The notes beneath the pieces were generated by a model. That model saw only the letters and a program-made list of their open reading frames with translations. It made no database searches and was not told the DNA's origin. From contig NZ_JAKRFZ010000014.1 in assembly GCF_022347765.1 (NCBI RefSeq), positions 1 through 64,000 of the forward strand: DNA of 64,000 nucleotides, read 5' to 3'. A program made the translations under genes and the position numbers. The DNA comes from Pseudoalteromonas sp. OOF1S-7 (lineage in GTDB: Bacteria; Pseudomonadota; Gammaproteobacteria; Enterobacterales; Alteromonadaceae). Numbering within the stretch: position 1 is the first letter of the stretch; each line of letters begins with the position of its first letter. This document shows positions 7,438-16,385 of the stretch, in pieces.

Positions 7438-8669
7438 ACACAATGAAAAAATATGATGTTGTCATCGCCGGCGGCGGTGCTGTGGGTGCGGCGTGCGCAT
7501 ACTTTTTGAGTCGCGATACCGATTTAAAAATCGCGTTAATTGATTTAAAGAAGCCCGGTAACGCTTCACGCGCTTCGGCGGGCGGACTGTGGGCGATTGG
7601 TGAATCGGTTGGTCTGGGTTGTGGGGTGATCTTTTTCAAGACTTTGTCTAAGTTGCACAGTGAAGCGCAGGGCAAGGATGTACCTGTGATGCGCCCGCAT
7701 CAGCTGCCAGATTGCTTTTTTGAATTTGCCCTGACGTCTAACAATATGTATCCGGCGCTGCATCAGGAAATGCTGGAAAAACACGGGGTGGATTTTAAAT
7801 TTGAGCGCACGGGTCTGAAGTTCATTATGTATAACGAGGAAGACAGGTTATACGCTGAGCAGATCACTCAGGGGATCCCGCATCTGGCTGATCAGGTACG
7901 CTGGCTGGATGCCGAGGAGCTTAAAAAGGAAGAGCCTTATGTAACCGATGATGCCATTGGCGCTATCGATTTTATCTGTGATCATCAGGTGAATCCGTAT
8001 CGTCTGGTCGATGCCTACCTGGAGGGGGCGCGCCAAAACGGCGTCTCTTTGTATCTGAACACCGAAGTGACCTCAGTGATCCGCAACGGCAATGTGGTGG
8101 AAGGGGTGAAAACCGCTGACGAAACCTTTTTCTGCGATACTTTGATCAATGCATCCGGTGCCTGGGCCAATACGCTGTATCAACAGGCAACCGGGCGCAC
8201 TATGCCGGTTTATCCGGTCAAGGGGCAGATTGTCCTCTCGGAGCGGATGCCTAAGATCATGAATGGCTGTATCAGTACCAGTGACTGTTACATCGCGCAA
8301 AAAGACAATGGCGAAATCCTGATCGGTTCATCTACGGAAGAGAAGGGCTTCGATACCACCAACAGCCTGGACAAAATTCAGGAGCTGTCACAGGGCGCAA
8401 TGAAGTGTTTACCTATTTTGAAAGAGTCGAGCATCAAACGTTGCTGGGCAGGGTTACGTCCGGGTACGCCGGATGAGCTGCCGATCCTTGGGGCGGTCGA
8501 AGGGATTGACGGGTATCTGAATGCCTGTGGCCATTTTCGAACCGGTATTCTGACCTCTGCCATTACAGGGCTGTTGATGACCGAGCTGGTGACGGGCAAA
8601 AAAACGACGCTGGATCTGACGCCGTTTAGCGTTGAGCGCTTCGAAGAAGCAGCGCAAAAGGCAGGTTAA
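7434..8669 (+). CDS. hcnC: Hydrogen cyanide synthase subunit HcnC, DAO-family FAD oxidase
   Basis: A 411-residue D-amino-acid-oxidase-fold flavoprotein (Pseudomonas HcnC is about 417), with the N-terminal motif DVVIAGGGAVGAACAYFLSRD and the family C-terminal segment RCWAGLRPGTPDELPILG followed by ACGHFRTGI, which lines the flavin. It is the subunit expected to oxidise glycine. Two starts are possible, ATG 7434 overlapping the hcnB stop and ATG 7443; the first is used here because of the coupled arrangement. Glycine as the substrate is inferred from the HcnA and HcnB partners; sarcosine, proline or opines are alternatives for this family. Confidence 0.75.
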   Translation: MNTMKKYDVVIAGGGAVGAACAYFLSRDTDLKIALIDLKKPGNASRASAGGLWAIGESVGLGCGVIFFKTLSKLHSEAQGKDVPVMRPHQLPDCFFEFALTSNNMYPALHQEMLEKHGVDFKFERTGLKFIMYNEEDRLYAEQITQGIPHLADQVRWLDAEELKKEEPYVTDDAIGAIDFICDHQVNPYRLVDAYLEGARQNGVSLYLNTEVTSVIRNGNVVEGVKTADETFFCDTLINASGAWANTLYQQATGRTMPVYPVKGQIVLSERMPKIMNGCISTSDCYIAQKDNGEILIGSSTEEKGFDTTNSLDKIQELSQGAMKCLPILKESSIKRCWAGLRPGTPDELPILGAVEGIDGYLNACGHFRTGILTSAITGLLMTELVTGKKTTLDLTPFSVERFEEAAQKAG

Positions 8670-8693
8670 AATCTCATAACTTACAAACGCACA

Positions 8694-8739
8694 GGGAGCA
8701 AGGATGCTCCCGAATTCACTCTCCTTGCTGGCTTGTTTT
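8694..8739 (+). promoter_or_regulatory. Two mutually exclusive hairpins after hcnC
   Basis: GGGAGC (8694-8699) can pair with GCTCCC (8706-8711). The overlapping AGCAAGGA (8697-8704) can instead pair perfectly with TCCTTGCT (8722-8729), which is followed by a partly T-rich GGCTTGTTTTA. The second form resembles a weak terminator; the two cannot form together, the layout of an attenuator. It may simply be the hcn terminator. Confidence 0.35.
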
Positions 8740-8830
8740 ATGTCAAAAAAGCGTCATATCGAATACGCAAAGCTTCATTGATTACTCCTTAACACTTGGT
8801 TGCATTCGTGGTACAGTTTCGCTTGAAATT

Positions 8831-8843
8831 GTTATAATATATC
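8831..8843. promoter_or_regulatory. Zur-like operator before TonB receptor gene
   Basis: GTTATAATATATC matches 12 of 13 positions of the gammaproteobacterial Zur core GTTATA-N-TATAAC. It sits inside a 16-base dyad TTATAATATATCATAA (8832-8847), 17 bases before the receptor start, and contains the only good -10 hexamer (TATAAT), so a bound repressor would block the promoter. Two further sites with the same core lie at 15513 and 18156. Confidence 0.6.
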
Positions 8844-8860
8844 ATAATGAAGGATTGATA

Positions 8861-10984
8861 ATGAAACCCTTACACTCCGCGTGCCGTTTAAGTGTACTCT
8901 CTTTGTCTCTTGCGGCGGCGTTTTCTGTCTCTGCTGATAATGCTATTGAAACCATTGAAGTTACAGGAGAACGTCAGGCCTATCGTGGTAACTTTAGCCA
9001 TCTCCAGTCACCCGAATCCCTGTTTGAATTCGACGCTGAATTAATAGCACAAACCGGTGCAACCGGGCTTACTCAGGTACTGGATATGTCGGCGTCGGTG
9101 AGTCGCCAAAATAGTCTGGGTGGCTTGTGGGACAGCTTCGCTATTCGGGGCTTCTTTGGCGATGAAAATGTGCCCAGCGGTTATCTGGTGAATGGATTTA
9201 ATGCAGGCCGCGGATTCTCGGGCCCGCGAGACGTGTCGGGTATTGAACGAGTCGAGGTGTTAAAGGGTCCAAAGGCTGCGCTGTTCGGTCGTGGTGAGCC
9301 GGGTGGCTCGATTAACCTGGTTACTAAGAAGCCGACTTTCCAGTCTGCCAGCGAGTTTGAACTGACTGTGGGCAGTCGCGCCCACCGCCGCCTGGAAGGT
9401 GATGTGAATGCGGTGTTGTCGGAGTCGCTAGCTGGTCGCTTTATTGGTTTCTATCAGGAAGAAGACAGCTTTCGCGACACTATAGAAACGCAAAAGCATG
9501 GCGTGATGGCATCATTCGTGTTCGACCAAAGTGCCGACTCAACCTGGCATTATGACTTTGAGTATGCCGAGCAGGAAATCCCGTTTGACCGCGGTATTAT
9601 CGCGCCAAATGGCAACTTTGACTTTATGCCCATCGAGCGTTTCCTGGGCGAGCCGGACGATGGCCCGACAACGACTATGGTACATGGCCATCAGCTTAAC
9701 TGGTTGTACGACCTGAACAGTGACTGGCAGCTTAGCTCTGCGCTGGCATACAGACAAACTGAGCTGGACAGCCTGTCTAGCGACGCTGATATTGCGCCGT
9801 CCAGACAAAAGCTTTACTTAGATTTTCAGACCCTGACACGTCAGCACCGACAGCGCGCTTATGATACCGATCAGTATGTGGCACGGTTTGAATTGGCAGG
9901 GGATATCACTACAGGCTCAATCAAACACCACATCATCGTGGGTGTTGACTACGACCGTTTTGAGTTTGACAGAGACTATCGGGTTGCCCGCGCACCGGCA
10001 TTAAGTACCAACCCAACCGATGCACAGCTTTATGCCATCAATATTCATCAGCCAGTGTATGGTCAGCATACACCGCCAACGCCAGCCCCGGTGATTGTGC
10101 GCCAGCAAAATCAATGGGCAACCGGTTTTTATATCCAGGATCAGATAGCGCTGACGGATGCATTTCAGGTGCGTATTGGCGGTCGTTTTGACTGGCTAAA
10201 ACAAACCACAGACGACAAGATCAGAATGCAGAGTGCAGATCAGTCTGAGCAACACTTTAGCCCGCAGCTGGGTCTGGTATATCAGTTCAGTGATAACTGG
10301 TCACTGTACTCAACCTATGGCGAAGGTTACCGCCTGAACTTTGGTACGGACTACAAAGGAGAAGGCTTTGATCCGAACCAGAGCGAGTCAATCGAGTTCG
10401 GCAGTAAATGGTCTCTGTTAGATGATAGCCTGGATATTACACTGGCGTATTTTGACAGTGAGCAGACCAACATCATCGTTGCTGATATCAATAATCCCGG
10501 CTTTAGTGCCGCCATTGGTCAGGCTACGAGCCAGGGTATTGAGCTGGACGTGGTGGGCCAGCTACCAGCAGATGCGCAGATCCAGTTCTCATTTACCCAC
10601 CTGGATGCACAGGTTGATAAAGATTCCATTGATACCGGTCTGGGCGTCGCCATTAAAAAAGGCGACGACCTGCTAAATATCCCTGAGAACGCGGCCAGCA
10701 TTCAGCTGAGCCAGCAATATTCGGTGTTTGGTAATGCCTTGTCGGCAGGTGTGGGTGCTCAGTATGTGGATGAGCGCCTGGGTCAGCGTGGCACGGACTT
10801 TTATCTGCCTTCTTATGTGACTGTGAACCTGTTTGCAGAGTATGCGATAAGTCCCCGCTGGTCTGTAAAGGCGCAGGTGCATAACGCCTTTGATCGCCAG
10901 CACTTCACCAACTCATACTCTCAGATGTGGGTGCAACCGGGTGAGCCGCGCAAGGTCTTAGTGTCGACTTCATATCAGTTCTAA
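8861..10984 (+). CDS. TonB-dependent metallophore/siderophore receptor
   Basis: A 707-residue outer-membrane receptor. It has a signal peptide ending near SVSADN, a TonB-box-like IETIEVTGER, a plug domain with GIERVEVLKGPKAALFGRGEPGGSINL-type features (VLKGP and GRGEPGG are the diagnostic parts), and a 22-strand barrel ending with an aromatic residue (TSYQF). The start is taken at ATG 8861 with AAGGA 8849-8853 rather than the upstream TTG. It groups with siderophore receptors of the FhuE/FpvA type by motif. A Zur-like site covers its promoter, and its size is close to the pseudopaline receptor CntO, so zinc-metallophore import is the preferred inference; iron siderophore uptake remains possible. 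Confidence 0.85.
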   Translation: MKPLHSACRLSVLSLSLAAAFSVSADNAIETIEVTGERQAYRGNFSHLQSPESLFEFDAELIAQTGATGLTQVLDMSASVSRQNSLGGLWDSFAIRGFFGDENVPSGYLVNGFNAGRGFSGPRDVSGIERVEVLKGPKAALFGRGEPGGSINLVTKKPTFQSASEFELTVGSRAHRRLEGDVNAVLSESLAGRFIGFYQEEDSFRDTIETQKHGVMASFVFDQSADSTWHYDFEYAEQEIPFDRGIIAPNGNFDFMPIERFLGEPDDGPTTTMVHGHQLNWLYDLNSDWQLSSALAYRQTELDSLSSDADIAPSRQKLYLDFQTLTRQHRQRAYDTDQYVARFELAGDITTGSIKHHIIVGVDYDRFEFDRDYRVARAPALSTNPTDAQLYAINIHQPVYGQHTPPTPAPVIVRQQNQWATGFYIQDQIALTDAFQVRIGGRFDWLKQTTDDKIRMQSADQSEQHFSPQLGLVYQFSDNWSLYSTYGEGYRLNFGTDYKGEGFDPNQSESIEFGSKWSLLDDSLDITLAYFDSEQTNIIVADINNPGFSAAIGQATSQGIELDVVGQLPADAQIQFSFTHLDAQVDKDSIDTGLGVAIKKGDDLLNIPENAASIQLSQQYSVFGNALSAGVGAQYVDERLGQRGTDFYLPSYVTVNLFAEYAISPRWSVKAQVHNAFDRQHFTNSYSQMWVQPGEPRKVLVSTSYQF

Positions 10985-11012
10985 TTTGCCCACAGACCTT
11001 TTGAGTCGTTTA

Positions 11013-11049
11013 ATGTGCCCTGGTGCTCCCTGCCTGGGCACATTTTTTT
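11013..11049 (+). terminator. Rho-independent terminator of TonB receptor gene
   Basis: ATGTGCCC (11013-11020) pairs with GGGCACAT (11036-11043) and runs into seven T residues. It closes the receptor transcript. Confidence 0.85.
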
Positions 11050-11083
11050 GTTTGAAACTTTGCTTGTTTTAGAGTTTGAATAG

Positions 11084-11114
11084 AAAAAGCCCGGCACTGA
11101 TTGCCGGGCTTTTT
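11084..11114. terminator. Bidirectional terminator between receptor and RND genes
   Basis: A 13-base perfect stem, AAAAAGCCCGGCA against TGCCGGGCTTTTT, with a five-base loop. It has A and T tracts on both sides and so can stop transcription from either strand, including the RND operon that ends at 11119. Confidence 0.9.
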
Positions 11115-11118
11115 GATG

Positions 11119-14100
11119 CTAGGCCAGCAGACGCCTGATTGGTCTCAGCAAGGCGCCAGACACCTCCTTGATATCTTCGAGCATCACATACATACAAGGC
11201 ACCATAATTAGTGTGACCCCGGTTGCAAACAACACGGAGAAGCTCAGCGATATGGCCGTTGGGATCACAAACTGCGCCTGCAGGCTCGACTCAAACATTA
11301 TGGGTACCAGGCCTAAAAAGGTGGTCAGTGAGGTGAGCAAGATGGCTCGAAAGCGGCTAATTCCAGCACCGATAACCGAAGTTTTAATTTCCAGGCCGGC
11401 TGATCTGTAGCGGTTGATCACATCCGTCATAACCAGGGAGTCATTGATCACCACCCCAGCCGCCGCAACAATACCAAAAATCGACATCATGCTCAGGCTA
11501 TAGCCAAGCAGGTAATGACCCCACAGTGCGCCGACCATGGAAAAGGGGATCACAGACATCACCAGGACAGGTTGCAGGTAGCTTTGCAGCGGCAGGGCCA
11601 GCAGACAATACACAACCAGTAAACCTACCAGACCAAATACCAGCACCTGGCTCTGTTCCTGTCGCTGTGCTTGCAGTGTGACGCCGGGCTGGGTAGTGAG
11701 TCCCGGGTGGGCCTGAGTCAGCTCGCTCAGCAGCTGTGACTCTATGTGTTCGGTTACGTGAGCAATGCTTGTGTATTGTTCATCCACATTGGCACTGATT
11801 GTAGCGACCTGATAGCCCTGCTCACGGCTAATGCTCGAAAAGCCGGGCACTTCAACGGTATGCGCCACATCACCAAAGAACACCTGCTCGCCATTTGGTA
11901 AGGTGATCAGCGTGTGGTCGAGGGCACTCAATTGCTGACGGTCGGCCTGTGCACCTCGCACTTTGAACACGACTTCCTGGCCTTCACGCATGACGCGTTG
12001 CACTTCAAGACCATAGAATCGCGCCCCTACTTGTCGGGTAACGTCTTTTGCGCTCAGGTTTAGCTGGTGCGCCAGTGGCTTAAGTTGGATCTGATATTCA
12101 GTCTGCGCACTATCGAGTGAGGAGTAGACGCTGTGAACACCGCTGATCCTATTCAGTTTGTCGATCATTGCCCGGCTGGCCTGATAAAGGGTTTCAGCAT
12201 CGTTGGCAAACAGGCGGTACTCCAGATCCGTTTTCTCAGCAATGTCGATCACATCGGATTCTATGGTCAGCTTTTTTACACCAGGTATATCAGGTAACTG
12301 TTCCCGCCAACGTCTGGCCAGTTCAAAGGTATCAAACGGGCGCTCTGCTTCTGGCACCAGAGGAACGACTACTTCGGCCTCCGTCAGGTGATCGATGCGG
12401 GTATACATGACATCCATCATTGGCTTACCAGTCTGAGTTCGGATATCTTGCTCAACACGGTTAATCAGGGTTTCAATTTGCTCAACGGCGGCCACAGTGT
12501 GTGCTTCGGACACACTGTGGTCCATCTGAATATTAATTGACGGATAATCATGGGGCACTTTGGGAACGGGTGTAAAGCGCAACAAGCCATTGATGATCAG
12601 GCAAATAGCCAGAGCCAGCAAACACATAAATCCAACGATGACCGCATAGCGATAGTGAATACAGTGTTTGAGTAAGGGCGCATAATGGTTGTTCAGCAGT
12701 TGTTGAAGCTTGCTGTTAAAGCGGTTACGCCAGTGCTCAGCTGGCTTGGGCGGTAAACGCGTTGCAGCCAGGTGTGCAGGTAAGATCAGCTTAGATTCAA
12801 TTAAGCTGAAAAACAGACATAAAATACACACACCCGCGATGGCTATGAACTGCCCTGAGTTAGGACCGCTGCTGAACATAAAGGGCATAAAGACGGCGAT
12901 GGTGGTCAGTACGCCGAAGGTGGCTGGCATAGCCACTTTTTGTGCCCCTCTGATCACCTGCTGCGAAGAGTGGCCATTTGACTCAACTTCCTCGCAGACG
13001 CTTTCGCCTATCACTATGGCGTCGTCCACGACAATGCCCAGCACCATGATAAAGGCAAATAAGGAAACCAGATTCATGGTGATCCCGAATATCGGCATCA
13101 GCCAGAAAGCGCCCAGCATGGACACTGGCAGGCCCAGCATCACCCAGATAGCAAGCCGGGTACGTAAAAATACGGCCAGCACGATAAATACCAAAATGGC
13201 ACCCTGAGCGAGGTTTTCCAGCATCATATTGAGGCGACCCTGCAGATAGAAAGTCACATCAACAAACTCATAGATGTTGATGTGTTCAGGCAGCGCCTGA
13301 CGTTTGTAGCCAACATAAGCTTTAACCTGAGCAACGACATCGGTTAGTGACTGTTCTTTGGCCGCCAGAACCATGATGTAAACGGCCTGCTTGCCATTAA
13401 AGCGCCCGGCATCCAGGGTTTCACGGAATCCATCTTTGATGGTTGCGATATCACGCAGGTACACGGTCTCACCTAAAGGGCCAGTGATAATGGGTGTGCT
13501 GGCCAGGGCTGAGCCCTGGTAGCCCCGCTGTGCCAGTCTGAGGTAGATGTTACCGCGCGCGGTTTTTATCTCACCGGCAGACACGTTATCGGCCTGTGTC
13601 TGGATTGCACGCACTACGTCCGACAGGCTGAGATTGTACTCCCGTAACTTGAGTGGCGACAGCTCAATGGCGACTTCATAGTCGGGAATGGCTGAGAGGT
13701 CGACGTGTGCAATCCCGTCAAGTTGCAGTAGCTCTTCTCTTAGTTCATTCCCGAGCTTCCTCAGTTCGAGTGGGTTATCCGGGCCGGATAACACGACGCT
13801 CAGCGCGCGCTGACGCTGTGCCCGCTCAACAATTTGCAGCGGCTCCATGGCGGGTGGAAAGGTGGCAATGGCATCCAGCTTCATTTTGATTTCATCCAGA
13901 CGATGTGCCAAAACCTGATCGTGTTCCAGCTCTATCTCCACCCGGCCACGCGAGGGGGTCGCCTGGCTGGTGAGGCGTTTAATGCCGACCTGAGGCTTCA
14001 GCGCCTGTTCAATTTTGAGTAGTATATTTTCTTCTACTTTTTTGACTGAGGCGCCCAGCTCGGTGGCAGTGACAACAATTTTATTGTTGTCGGAGACAGG

Positions 14101-14223
14101 AAAGGTTTGTCGCTGGATCCCCTGATAGCTCAGCAAGCCCATACAAACGATAAACAGCATCAACAGATTTGTGGCGACCGGGTGATGAACAAAATAGCCG
14201 ATCAGTTTACTTTGCTGGCTCAT
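11119..14223 (-). CDS. RND efflux transporter permease subunit (AcrB/MdtB-like)
   Basis: A 1034-residue hydrophobe/amphiphile-efflux RND pump with the usual two repeats: the first membrane helix near residue 20 (HHPVATNLLMLFIVCMGLL), periplasmic porter loop, helices with the family segments GIVVDDAIVIGESVCEEVE (proton-relay aspartates) and the second repeat ending with FGIVAAAGVVINDSLVMTDVI. It drives proton-coupled export from the periplasm or inner leaflet. It overlaps the adaptor gene by four bases and lacks an outer-membrane factor gene nearby, so TolC is the likely third part. It is transcribed away from the nicotianamine-synthase-like operon across a shared Zur-like site, which makes it a candidate exporter of that product. 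In Pseudomonas aeruginosa MexAB-OprM exports pseudopaline. Confidence 0.9.
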   Translation of the reverse strand: MSQQSKLIGYFVHHPVATNLLMLFIVCMGLLSYQGIQRQTFPVSDNNKIVVTATELGASVKKVEENILLKIEQALKPQVGIKRLTSQATPSRGRVEIELEHDQVLAHRLDEIKMKLDAIATFPPAMEPLQIVERAQRQRALSVVLSGPDNPLELRKLGNELREELLQLDGIAHVDLSAIPDYEVAIELSPLKLREYNLSLSDVVRAIQTQADNVSAGEIKTARGNIYLRLAQRGYQGSALASTPIITGPLGETVYLRDIATIKDGFRETLDAGRFNGKQAVYIMVLAAKEQSLTDVVAQVKAYVGYKRQALPEHINIYEFVDVTFYLQGRLNMMLENLAQGAILVFIVLAVFLRTRLAIWVMLGLPVSMLGAFWLMPIFGITMNLVSLFAFIMVLGIVVDDAIVIGESVCEEVESNGHSSQQVIRGAQKVAMPATFGVLTTIAVFMPFMFSSGPNSGQFIAIAGVCILCLFFSLIESKLILPAHLAATRLPPKPAEHWRNRFNSKLQQLLNNHYAPLLKHCIHYRYAVIVGFMCLLALAICLIINGLLRFTPVPKVPHDYPSINIQMDHSVSEAHTVAAVEQIETLINRVEQDIRTQTGKPMMDVMYTRIDHLTEAEVVVPLVPEAERPFDTFELARRWREQLPDIPGVKKLTIESDVIDIAEKTDLEYRLFANDAETLYQASRAMIDKLNRISGVHSVYSSLDSAQTEYQIQLKPLAHQLNLSAKDVTRQVGARFYGLEVQRVMREGQEVVFKVRGAQADRQQLSALDHTLITLPNGEQVFFGDVAHTVEVPGFSSISREQGYQVATISANVDEQYTSIAHVTEHIESQLLSELTQAHPGLTTQPGVTLQAQRQEQSQVLVFGLVGLLVVYCLLALPLQSYLQPVLVMSVIPFSMVGALWGHYLLGYSLSMMSIFGIVAAAGVVINDSLVMTDVINRYRSAGLEIKTSVIGAGISRFRAILLTSLTTFLGLVPIMFESSLQAQFVIPTAISLSFSVLFATGVTLIMVPCMYVMLEDIKEVSGALLRPIRRLLA

Positions 14224-15392
14224 TGCGTGTCTCCTTTAACGGCCAGCTGGGTATGTGGGACAGGGGCGCGCACTTGCATACCTGTTTGCGGATAATCAGG
14301 TAGTCGAGTGACCAGCTGATAATCTGAGTGGGGCGGGGCACTGATCAGTACACTACTGTGCTCTCTGCGCAGCACCTTAGCGGAGTATTGCACTAGCCTG
14401 TGTTCTGGGCTCAGTAACCAGAGCGTGTCATCTTTAACCCACTCCTGAGGCACTTTCAGGACGTTTTTAAGTGTAATGCCGGCTATTTCAGCCTGCAAAA
14501 ACTGCCCAAAGTGTACGGCAGGCAAAGTGCTGTGAAGTGCATAAGGGTCGTCTATTCTGATCACATAATAGGCCATTCGGGTGGTATCGCTGAGCTGGCC
14601 TGTATGACGTGTGAGTGTGCCCCAGCGCTGGTTGTTTCGGGCTATGACCCTGACATCGGCTGCTGGCAGGGGAGGCAAAAAAGGCTGGTCAAACTGGGCG
14701 ACAGGCACATGCAGTTCACCATAACTCAGGTTGATCAGCTGGCCAAGTGGCTGACCTGCCTGAATGACCTGACCAAGGCCAGTATCGCGTTTTGCAACCA
14801 GTGCATCGTAAGGGGCGTAGTAGTGGGTGCGTGCCAGGTGCTTTTGGGCCTGTGCCAGTTCTGCTTCCGCTGCTTTTAGGTGTGCGCGGGCGCTGGCAAT
14901 CTGAGGCTTTCTGAGTGCAAGATCGGTGACGTGTGGACTGTCTGCCCATTCTTTTTTTGCCACATCAGCCAATGCGATTTGTTCAGACAAGCGGGCATGA
15001 GCCAGGGCGAGTTCTGCCTGTTTGTTGAGTAACTGAGTCTGGTAATCAAAGGGATCAAGTCTGGCCAGTACGTCTCCTTTTTTAATGATCCCACCTTCAA
15101 TGAACCCGGCGTTGAGCCAGGCAATTTTGCCAGGGAGTTCAAAGGCAACGTCTGTTTGCTCGGCCGGTTTTAAAACCCCTGATAAATGTAAAGTAGTCTG
15201 GTGATCTGTGGGTATCAAGGCTGTACTCGATACCTGTGGCAGCACGGTTTGCTGAACCTGATCCTCTTTAGGGGCTTTGGCGAGTGTCACTAACGCGACA
15301 CAGGCAGAACTACCCAAAAGCAGCACCAGGAGCAGGGCAACCGAACGATGCTTAAATAGATGATAAAAAGACTTATTTTTATTTGTGTCCAT
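14220..15392 (-). CDS. RND periplasmic adaptor (membrane fusion protein)
   Basis: A 390-residue HlyD/AcrA-type adaptor. It begins with a cytoplasmic stretch and one membrane anchor (VALLLVLLLGSSACVALVTLA), followed by a lipoyl/barrel-sandwich region, a helical hairpin rich in alanine and glutamine, and beta-barrel and membrane-proximal domains. The start at ATG 15392 is chosen because AGGGA precedes it by eight bases; the longer reading adds seven unlikely residues. It precedes the RND permease gene with a four-base overlap, forming a two-gene operon. Its promoter must lie in the 166-base divergent region that holds a Zur-like dyad. Confidence 0.9.
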   Translation of the reverse strand: MDTNKNKSFYHLFKHRSVALLLVLLLGSSACVALVTLAKAPKEDQVQQTVLPQVSSTALIPTDHQTTLHLSGVLKPAEQTDVAFELPGKIAWLNAGFIEGGIIKKGDVLARLDPFDYQTQLLNKQAELALAHARLSEQIALADVAKKEWADSPHVTDLALRKPQIASARAHLKAAEAELAQAQKHLARTHYYAPYDALVAKRDTGLGQVIQAGQPLGQLINLSYGELHVPVAQFDQPFLPPLPAADVRVIARNNQRWGTLTRHTGQLSDTTRMAYYVIRIDDPYALHSTLPAVHFGQFLQAEIAGITLKNVLKVPQEWVKDDTLWLLSPEHRLVQYSAKVLRREHSSVLISAPPHSDYQLVTRLPDYPQTGMQVRAPVPHTQLAVKGDTQ

Positions 15393-15490
15393 GAATATTT
15401 CCCTGCTTGTCACTTAACTTTCATCGTAAAATATTTGTTTCGTAAAAATTTTAAGTAACTCACTTAATTAAAAATTATTGAATAAAGAGG

Positions 15491-15520
15491 TTTACACATA
15501 AATAACCCTTGCGTTATGTT
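15491..15520 (+). promoter_or_regulatory. Sigma70-like promoter of NAS-like operon
   Basis: TTTACA (15491-15496) and TATGTT (15515-15520) are separated by 18 bases. The -10 element lies inside the Zur-like dyad, so repressor binding would exclude RNA polymerase. Confidence 0.45.
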
Positions 15521-15525
15521 ATAAC
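15513..15525. promoter_or_regulatory. Zur-like operator in the RND / NAS-like divergent region
   Basis: GTTATGTTATAAC differs at one position from the Zur core GTTATA-N-TATAAC. It lies in a perfect 16-base palindrome TTATGTTATAACATAA at 15514-15529. It is 30 bases before the NAS-like start and 120 bases before the RND adaptor start, so it could control both directions. Confidence 0.65.
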
Positions 15526-15558
15526 ATAAAATCGGAACGGTACAGTAGTGACTTACTT

Positions 15559-16380
15559 ATGACTATCGCGAATCACGTAGGGATCCACGCCTCGCAAATT
15601 GTGGACGTTTATGAACAAATTCATAGCATGGAGACGCTAATCATCAACGCCCAAACCATGGCGGTCTTTGATCGGTTTCTGGGTTTGCTATCAAACGAGC
15701 ACGGCAGTGAGTTTGCCGAGCAGGTCCTTGAACAGGCCAAAATAAAGGCCATTAAACCTCAGATCCAACACTTGTTTAGTATGGCATCCAGTATGTACGA
15801 GCGACACTGGGCGGAGCGTCTTGTTAACAGTGATGCACCTGATCAGGTACTTCGAGATGAGTATCCGTATTTCAACCACTATCAACGCGCTACGGGTCTG
15901 GAAATTAACGCCATTCATTCGCTGTCAGCAGAGCCGGTAAAGCGGGTCCTGATGGTCGGCTCCGGCGCACTACCACTGACCTCTATGGCCTTGTATAACG
16001 CAGGGCTGCAAGTGGATAACCTCGATATTCAGCAGGATGACCTGTTGCTTGGTAAGCAGGTTTGTGGCGCGTTGTCGGCTGACAATCAGATGAAGTTTAT
16101 TCACAATGATATCTGTAAACAGGCAGAACTGACCCAGTACGATGTTATCTGGCTTGCCGCTCTGGTTGGAGATGCGCAGCTCAAAGGTAAAATTATTGCG
16201 CACTTATATGAACAAATGCGCCCGGGTGCGCAACTGGTGGTTCGCACTGCCTTCAACCTGCGCACGCTGTTATATCCAAGTGTGGATGAGGCCGGGCTGG
16301 CGCCATTTCAGCTGAAACTGAAGATCCAGACCTATGCCGATAACTTTCATTCTATTTTGATTGCTCACAAACCGGTTTAG
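15559..16380 (+). CDS. Nicotianamine-synthase-like enzyme (CntL-type), putative metallophore biosynthesis
   Basis: A 273-residue protein with the nicotianamine synthase fold features in order: FPYF-like YPYFNHYQRATGLE near residue 100, an SAM-binding MVGSGALPLTSMAL at about 132, an acidic strand end LDIQQD, the family motif VIWLAALVGD near 198, and RTAFNLRTLLYPSVDE near 229. Plant nicotianamine synthase and bacterial CntL transfer an aminobutyryl unit from S-adenosylmethionine to an amine acceptor (another such unit, or histidine in CntL). The size equals bacterial CntL. It starts an operon with an MFS exporter and a hot-dog protein and is preceded by a Zur-like dyad, consistent with zinc-starvation induction. 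No opine dehydrogenase (CntM) is encoded in the window. The acceptor substrate is unknown. Confidence 0.8.
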   Translation: MTIANHVGIHASQIVDVYEQIHSMETLIINAQTMAVFDRFLGLLSNEHGSEFAEQVLEQAKIKAIKPQIQHLFSMASSMYERHWAERLVNSDAPDQVLRDEYPYFNHYQRATGLEINAIHSLSAEPVKRVLMVGSGALPLTSMALYNAGLQVDNLDIQQDDLLLGKQVCGALSADNQMKFIHNDICKQAELTQYDVIWLAALVGDAQLKGKIIAHLYEQMRPGAQLVVRTAFNLRTLLYPSVDEAGLAPFQLKLKIQTYADNFHSILIAHKPV

Positions 16381-16385
16381 TTGTC

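Noticed and set aside
12710-13207. 165-residue plus-strand frame opposite the RND permease
   Set aside because: Antisense to a strongly conserved transporter; no independent support.
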